This document shows, one piece after another, positions 7,928-11,453 of a stretch of 11,453 nt of DNA. Numbering within the stretch: the first letter of the stretch is position 1; the number at the start of each line of letters is the position of its first letter. The notes under the pieces are model-generated. The model was not told the origin of the DNA, made no database searches, and was given only the letters and a program-made list of their open reading frames with translations. Position numbers and translations under genes: made by a program. The stretch comes from Holophaga sp. (GTDB taxonomy: Bacteria; Acidobacteriota; Holophagae; Holophagales; Holophagaceae), in contig JARLGP010000286.1 of NCBI GenBank assembly GCA_031292735.1, positions 1 to 11,453 of the forward strand, read 5' to 3'.

Positions 7928-9672
7928 GCCTGAACGCCCTGCTGCAATTCGCCATCTTCCTGGTGGTCCTGATGCTCCTGGCCAAGCCCCTGGGAGAGTA
8001 CCTGGGCAAGGTGCTGGAACGGGACGCCACTCCGCTGGACCGGCTGCTGGGGCCCATCGAACGGGGCCTCTACCGCTTGGCCGGGATCACCACCGCCGAC
8101 CGCATGAGCTGGAAGGACTACGCCTTCGCCGTGCTGCTGTTCAACTTCCTGGGGATCCTGGCGGTGTTCCTGCTGCAGAAATTCCAGGGCGCCCTGCCCA
8201 TGAACCGCGGGCTGCCGGCCATTCCCACCGACCTGGCCTGGAACACCGCGGTGAGCTTCGTCACCAACACCAACTGGCAGGCCTACGGCGGCGAGACCAC
8301 CATGAGCCACTTCACCCAGATGGTGGGCCTCACCGTGCAGAACTTCCTTTCCGCCGCCACCGGCATCGGGGTGATGGCCGCCCTGGCCCGCGGCATCCGC
8401 CGGCGCAAGGCCACCAACCTGGGCAGCTTCTGGGTGGACGTCACCCGCGCCACCCTCTATGTGCTGCTGCCCCTGGCCGTGGTGTTCGCCCTGTTCCTGG
8501 TGTCCCAGGGCGTGGTGCAGACCCTGGGGCCCAACCCGGTGGCCAGGCTGCTTTCGCCGATCACCGGCAGCGACGGCAGGACCGTCCTGCAGCAGGTGCT
8601 GGCGGTGGGCCCGGCGGCCTCCCAGGCGGCCATCAAGATGCTGGGCACCAACGGCGGCGGCTTCTTCAACGCCAACGCCGCCCACCCGTTCGAGAACCCC
8701 ACGCCCCTGGCCAATTTCACCCAGATCCTGGCCATGCTGCTCCTGCCGGCGGCGTTCTGCCACGCCTTCGGCAAGCTGATGCGCGACCGCCGCCAGGGCT
8801 GGGCCCTGCTGTCGGCCATGACGGTGATCTTCGTGCTGGCCCTGGGCGTCTGCCACTGGGCCGAAAGCCAGAACAACCGCGCCTTCCGCGGAATGCCGGT
8901 GACCCAGGCGGTCAGCACCCTGCCCGGCACGGAGCAGCCCGGCGGGAACCTGGAGGGCAAGGAGCTGCGCTTCGGCGTCACCGGCACCACCCTGTTCGCC
9001 ACCGCCACCACCTCCGCCTCCTGCGGGGCGGTGAACGCCGCGCACGATTCCTTCACCCCGCTGGGCGGCCTGGTTCCGCTCTGGCTGATGGAGCTGGGCG
9101 AGGTGGTGTTCGGCGGCGTTGGCTCCGGGCTCTACGGCATGCTGATCTTCGCCTTCATCGCGGTGTTCGTCTCCGGGCTCATGGTGGGCCGCACGCCGGA
9201 GTACCTGGGCAAGAAGATCGAGGCCTTCGAGATGAAGATGGCCTCCCTGGTGATCCTGATCCCGGCGGTGGTGGTGCTGGTGGGCACCGCCGCGGCGGTG
9301 CTGCTGCCCTCCGGGGCCGGCGCGGTGTCCAACCCCGGCGCCCACGGCTTCACCCAGATCCTGTACGCCTTCAGCAGCGTGGCCAACAACAACGGCAGCG
9401 CCTTCGGCGGGCTCGGGGTGGATACCCGGTTCTACAACTACGCCACCAGCGCGGCCATGCTGCTGGGCCGGTTCGGCGTGATCCTGCCGGTGCTGGCCAT
9501 CGCTGGCTCCATGGGGGCCAAGAAGCGCACCCCGCCGGGCCTGGGCACCCTGCCCACCCACACCCCCCTGTTCGTCACCATGCTCGTGGCGGTGGTGCTC
9601 CTGGTGGGCGCCCTCACCTTCCTGCCAGCCCTGGCCCTCGGGCCCATCGCAGAACAGCTCGCGCGGTTCTGA
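7924..9672 (+). CDS. kdpA: Potassium-transporting ATPase subunit KdpA
   Basis: KdpA is the K+-selective channel-like subunit of the high-affinity KdpFABC uptake ATPase in the inner membrane. At 582 residues it is slightly longer than E. coli KdpA (557) and has the expected ten or so hydrophobic segments, starting [15 protein letters not shown] (6-20). All four selectivity-filter loops of the SKT superfamily are visible: [11 protein letters not shown] (114-124, with the K+-contacting Gln118), GTNGGGFFN (241-249), TSASCGAVN (363-371) and [10 protein letters not shown] (487-496). The start overlaps the kdpF stop (ATGA) and has GGAG at 7912-7915. The kdpB start follows after 13 bases. Nothing looks truncated. 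Kdp operons are normally induced by K+ limitation through KdpD/KdpE, which are not in the window. Confidence 0.98.
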   Translation: MSLNALLQFAIFLVVLMLLAKPLGEYLGKVLERDATPLDRLLGPIERGLYRLAGITTADRMSWKDYAFAVLLFNFLGILAVFLLQKFQGALPMNRGLPAIPTDLAWNTAVSFVTNTNWQAYGGETTMSHFTQMVGLTVQNFLSAATGIGVMAALARGIRRRKATNLGSFWVDVTRATLYVLLPLAVVFALFLVSQGVVQTLGPNPVARLLSPITGSDGRTVLQQVLAVGPAASQAAIKMLGTNGGGFFNANAAHPFENPTPLANFTQILAMLLLPAAFCHAFGKLMRDRRQGWALLSAMTVIFVLALGVCHWAESQNNRAFRGMPVTQAVSTLPGTEQPGGNLEGKELRFGVTGTTLFATATTSASCGAVNAAHDSFTPLGGLVPLWLMELGEVVFGGVGSGLYGMLIFAFIAVFVSGLMVGRTPEYLGKKIEAFEMKMASLVILIPAVVVLVGTAAAVLLPSGAGAVSNPGAHGFTQILYAFSSVANNNGSAFGGLGVDTRFYNYATSAAMLLGRFGVILPVLAIAGSMGAKKRTPPGLGTLPTHTPLFVTMLVAVVLLVGALTFLPALALGPIAEQLARF

Positions 9673-9685
9673 GGAGATACCCGAG

Positions 9686-11453
9686 ATGCGCACTTCCACC
9701 TCCATCGGCGAAATCAAGCCCAGTCCCCTGTTCGAACCGGCGATCCTGAAACCCGCGGCCCTGGCCGCCCTGCGCAAGCTGAACCCCCTGCACCAGCTGC
9801 GCAATCCGGTGATGTTCACCGTGTGGATCTGCAGCGCCCTCACCACCCTCCTCTACTTCCAGGCCCTGGCCGGCCACGGCGAGGCGCGGCCCAACTTCAT
9901 CCTGGCGATCGCCCTGTGGCTCTGGTTCACCCTGGTGTTCGCCAACTTCGCCGAGGCCATGGCCGAAGGCCGGGGCAAGGCCCAGGCCGACACCCTGCGG
10001 AAATCCCGCAAGGACGTCAAGGCCAAGCTGGTGCAGGGCACCAGGCACGGCGATCCCACCCAGCCGGTCGACGCGCCCCAGCTGCGCATCGGCAACGTGG
10101 TGCTGGTGGAGGCCGGCGACACCCTGCCCGGGGACGGCGAAGTGATCGAGGGGGTTGCCAGCGTCAACGAAAGCGCCATCACCGGCGAGTCGGCCCCGGT
10201 CATCCGGGAATCCGGCGGCGACCGCTCCGCCGTCACCGGCGGCACCGTGGTGCTGTCGGACTGGCTGGTGGTGCGGATCTCGGCCAATCCCGGGGACACC
10301 TTCCTGGACCGCATGATCGCCATGGTGGAAGGCGCCAAGCGGCAGAAGACCCCCAACGAGATCGCCCTGGACATCCTGCTGGCGGCCCTCACCATCATCT
10401 TCCTGCTGGCCACCGCCACCCTGCTGCCGTTCTCCATGTTCAGCGTCAAGGCCGCGGGCCAGGGCAGCCCGGTGACCATCACCGTGCTGGTGGCCCTGCT
10501 GGTCTGCCTCATTCCCACCACCATCGGCGGGCTGCTGTCGGCCATCGGCATCGCCGGCATGGACCGCATGGTGCAGGCCAACGTGATCGCCACCTCGGGC
10601 CGCGCGGTGGAAGCCGCCGGCGACGTGGACGTGCTGCTGCTGGACAAGACCGGCACCATCACCCTGGGCAACCGCCAGGCGGTGGCCTTCATCCCCGCCG
10701 AGGGGGTGAGCGAGGAAACCCTGGCCGACGCCGCCCAGCTCTCCAGCCTGGCCGACGAGACGCCCGAAGGGCGCAGCATCGTGGTGCTGGCCAAGGAGCA
10801 GTACGGCCTGCGCGAGCGGGACATCCAGGCCCTGGGCGCCAAGTTCATCCCGTTCACCGCCCAGACCCGCATGAGCGGGGTCAGCCTGGACGGCCGGGAA
10901 GTGCGCAAGGGCGCCACCTCGGCCATCGAGGAGTACGTGCACAACCAGGGCGGCGCCTACCCGGAATCCCTGCGCATCGAGGTGGACCGCATCGCCCGGG
11001 AGGGCGGCACCCCACTGGTGGTGGCCGAGGGCGCCCGCGCCCTGGGCGTCATCCACCTGAAGGACATCGTCAAGGGCGGCATCAAGGAGCGCTTCGCGGA
11101 ACTGCGCGGCATGGGCATCAAGACGGTGATGGACACCGGCGACACCCCGCACACCGCCGCCGCCATCGCGGCGGAAGCCGGGGTGGACGACTTCCTGGCC
11201 CAGGCCACCCCCGAGAACAAGCTGAAGCTGATCCGCGACTACCAGGCCGGCGGCCGGCTGGTGGCCATGACCGGGGACGGCACCAACGACGCCCCGGCCC
11301 TGGCCCAGGCGGACGTGGCGGTGGCCATGAATTCCGGCACCCAGGCCGCCAAGGAAGCCGGCAACATGGTGGATCTGGATTCCAACCCCACCAAGCTCAT
11401 CGAGATCGTCCGGATCGGCAAGCAGATGCTCATGACCCGCGGATCGCTGGCCA
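9686..11453 (+). CDS. kdpB: Potassium-transporting P-type ATPase subunit KdpB (3' end outside window)
   Basis: KdpB hydrolyses ATP and energises K+ transport through KdpA. The 589 codons visible are very similar in order and wording to E. coli KdpB (682 residues), so about 100 C-terminal residues with the last membrane helices are missing. Seen: early membrane segments ([19 protein letters not shown] near 44-62), TGES of the A domain at 166-169 (Ser169 matches the inhibitory phosphorylation site Ser162 of E. coli), [16 protein letters not shown], phosphorylation motif DKTGT with Asp320, and hinge TGDGTNDAP at 529-537. The nucleotide-domain motif usually written TGDN reads MDTGDTPHT (482-490). 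GAGGAG at 9671-9676 overlaps the kdpA stop and precedes ATG by nine bases. KdpC should follow beyond the edge. Confidence 0.98.
   Translation, partial: MRTSTSIGEIKPSPLFEPAILKPAALAALRKLNPLHQLRNPVMFTVWICSALTTLLYFQALAGHGEARPNFILAIALWLWFTLVFANFAEAMAEGRGKAQADTLRKSRKDVKAKLVQGTRHGDPTQPVDAPQLRIGNVVLVEAGDTLPGDGEVIEGVASVNESAITGESAPVIRESGGDRSAVTGGTVVLSDWLVVRISANPGDTFLDRMIAMVEGAKRQKTPNEIALDILLAALTIIFLLATATLLPFSMFSVKAAGQGSPVTITVLVALLVCLIPTTIGGLLSAIGIAGMDRMVQANVIATSGRAVEAAGDVDVLLLDKTGTITLGNRQAVAFIPAEGVSEETLADAAQLSSLADETPEGRSIVVLAKEQYGLRERDIQALGAKFIPFTAQTRMSGVSLDGREVRKGATSAIEEYVHNQGGAYPESLRIEVDRIAREGGTPLVVAEGARALGVIHLKDIVKGGIKERFAELRGMGIKTVMDTGDTPHTAAAIAAEAGVDDFLAQATPENKLKLIRDYQAGGRLVAMTGDGTNDAPALAQADVAVAMNSGTQAAKEAGNMVDLDSNPTKLIEIVRIGKQMLMTRGSLA

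Noticed and set aside
7885..9846. Long minus-strand open frame (653 codons) opposite kdpA
   Set aside because: Composition is His/Gly/Gln/Glu-rich with no fold-like pattern, as expected for the complement of GC-rich coding DNA; KdpA motifs on the plus strand are unmistakable.
9614..11152. Minus-strand open frame (512 codons) opposite kdpB
   Set aside because: Same shadow composition; KdpB is clearly encoded on the plus strand with all P-type ATPase motifs.

Overview
This is a GC-rich (about two thirds G+C by eye) bacterial chromosomal segment with compact operons, Shine-Dalgarno-led genes and strong C/G third-position bias. Every large gene has a housekeeping or metabolic identity, and there is no phage, IS element, CRISPR array or RNA gene. 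The flexible, chemotactic, Kdp-bearing gene set fits a free-living Gram-negative bacterium. The phylum cannot be fixed from the window; an Acidobacteriota (Holophaga/Geothrix-like) or proteobacterial origin is only a guess.

Layout, left to right. (1) The 3' part of thiC (thiamine pyrimidine synthesis) ends in a strong intrinsic terminator. (2) Convergent to it is a minus-strand operon, gcl-hyi-glxR (transcribed right to left from 4172 to 775). It encodes glyoxylate carboligase, hydroxypyruvate isomerase and tartronate semialdehyde reductase: two glyoxylate become tartronate semialdehyde plus CO2, which is reduced to D-glycerate directly or interconverted with hydroxypyruvate. No glycerate kinase is in the window. 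(3) Divergent from gcl is a LysR-type regulator, with a near-perfect 24-bp palindrome between them; it is the obvious candidate regulator of the operon. (4) Its 3' end overlaps by 11 bp a convergent Cache-domain chemoreceptor. (5) Upstream of the chemoreceptor, on the same strand, lie two small unrecognised genes: a 121-aa protein with an acidic tail, whose ribosome binding site lies inside a hairpin, and a 50-aa protein made largely of a five-fold D-[P/A]-x-[Q/H] tetrapeptide repeat. (6) A divergent control region then leads into kdpF-kdpA-kdpB (KdpB cut by the window end), the high-affinity K+ uptake ATPase.

The parts most worth a second look are the small-gene pair at 6987-7550 with its SD-sequestering hairpin, the Gcl homologue that keeps the canonical ThDP-activating glutamate that well-studied Gcl lacks, the palindrome between gcl and lysR, and the 11-bp-phased direct repeat at the kdp promoter.
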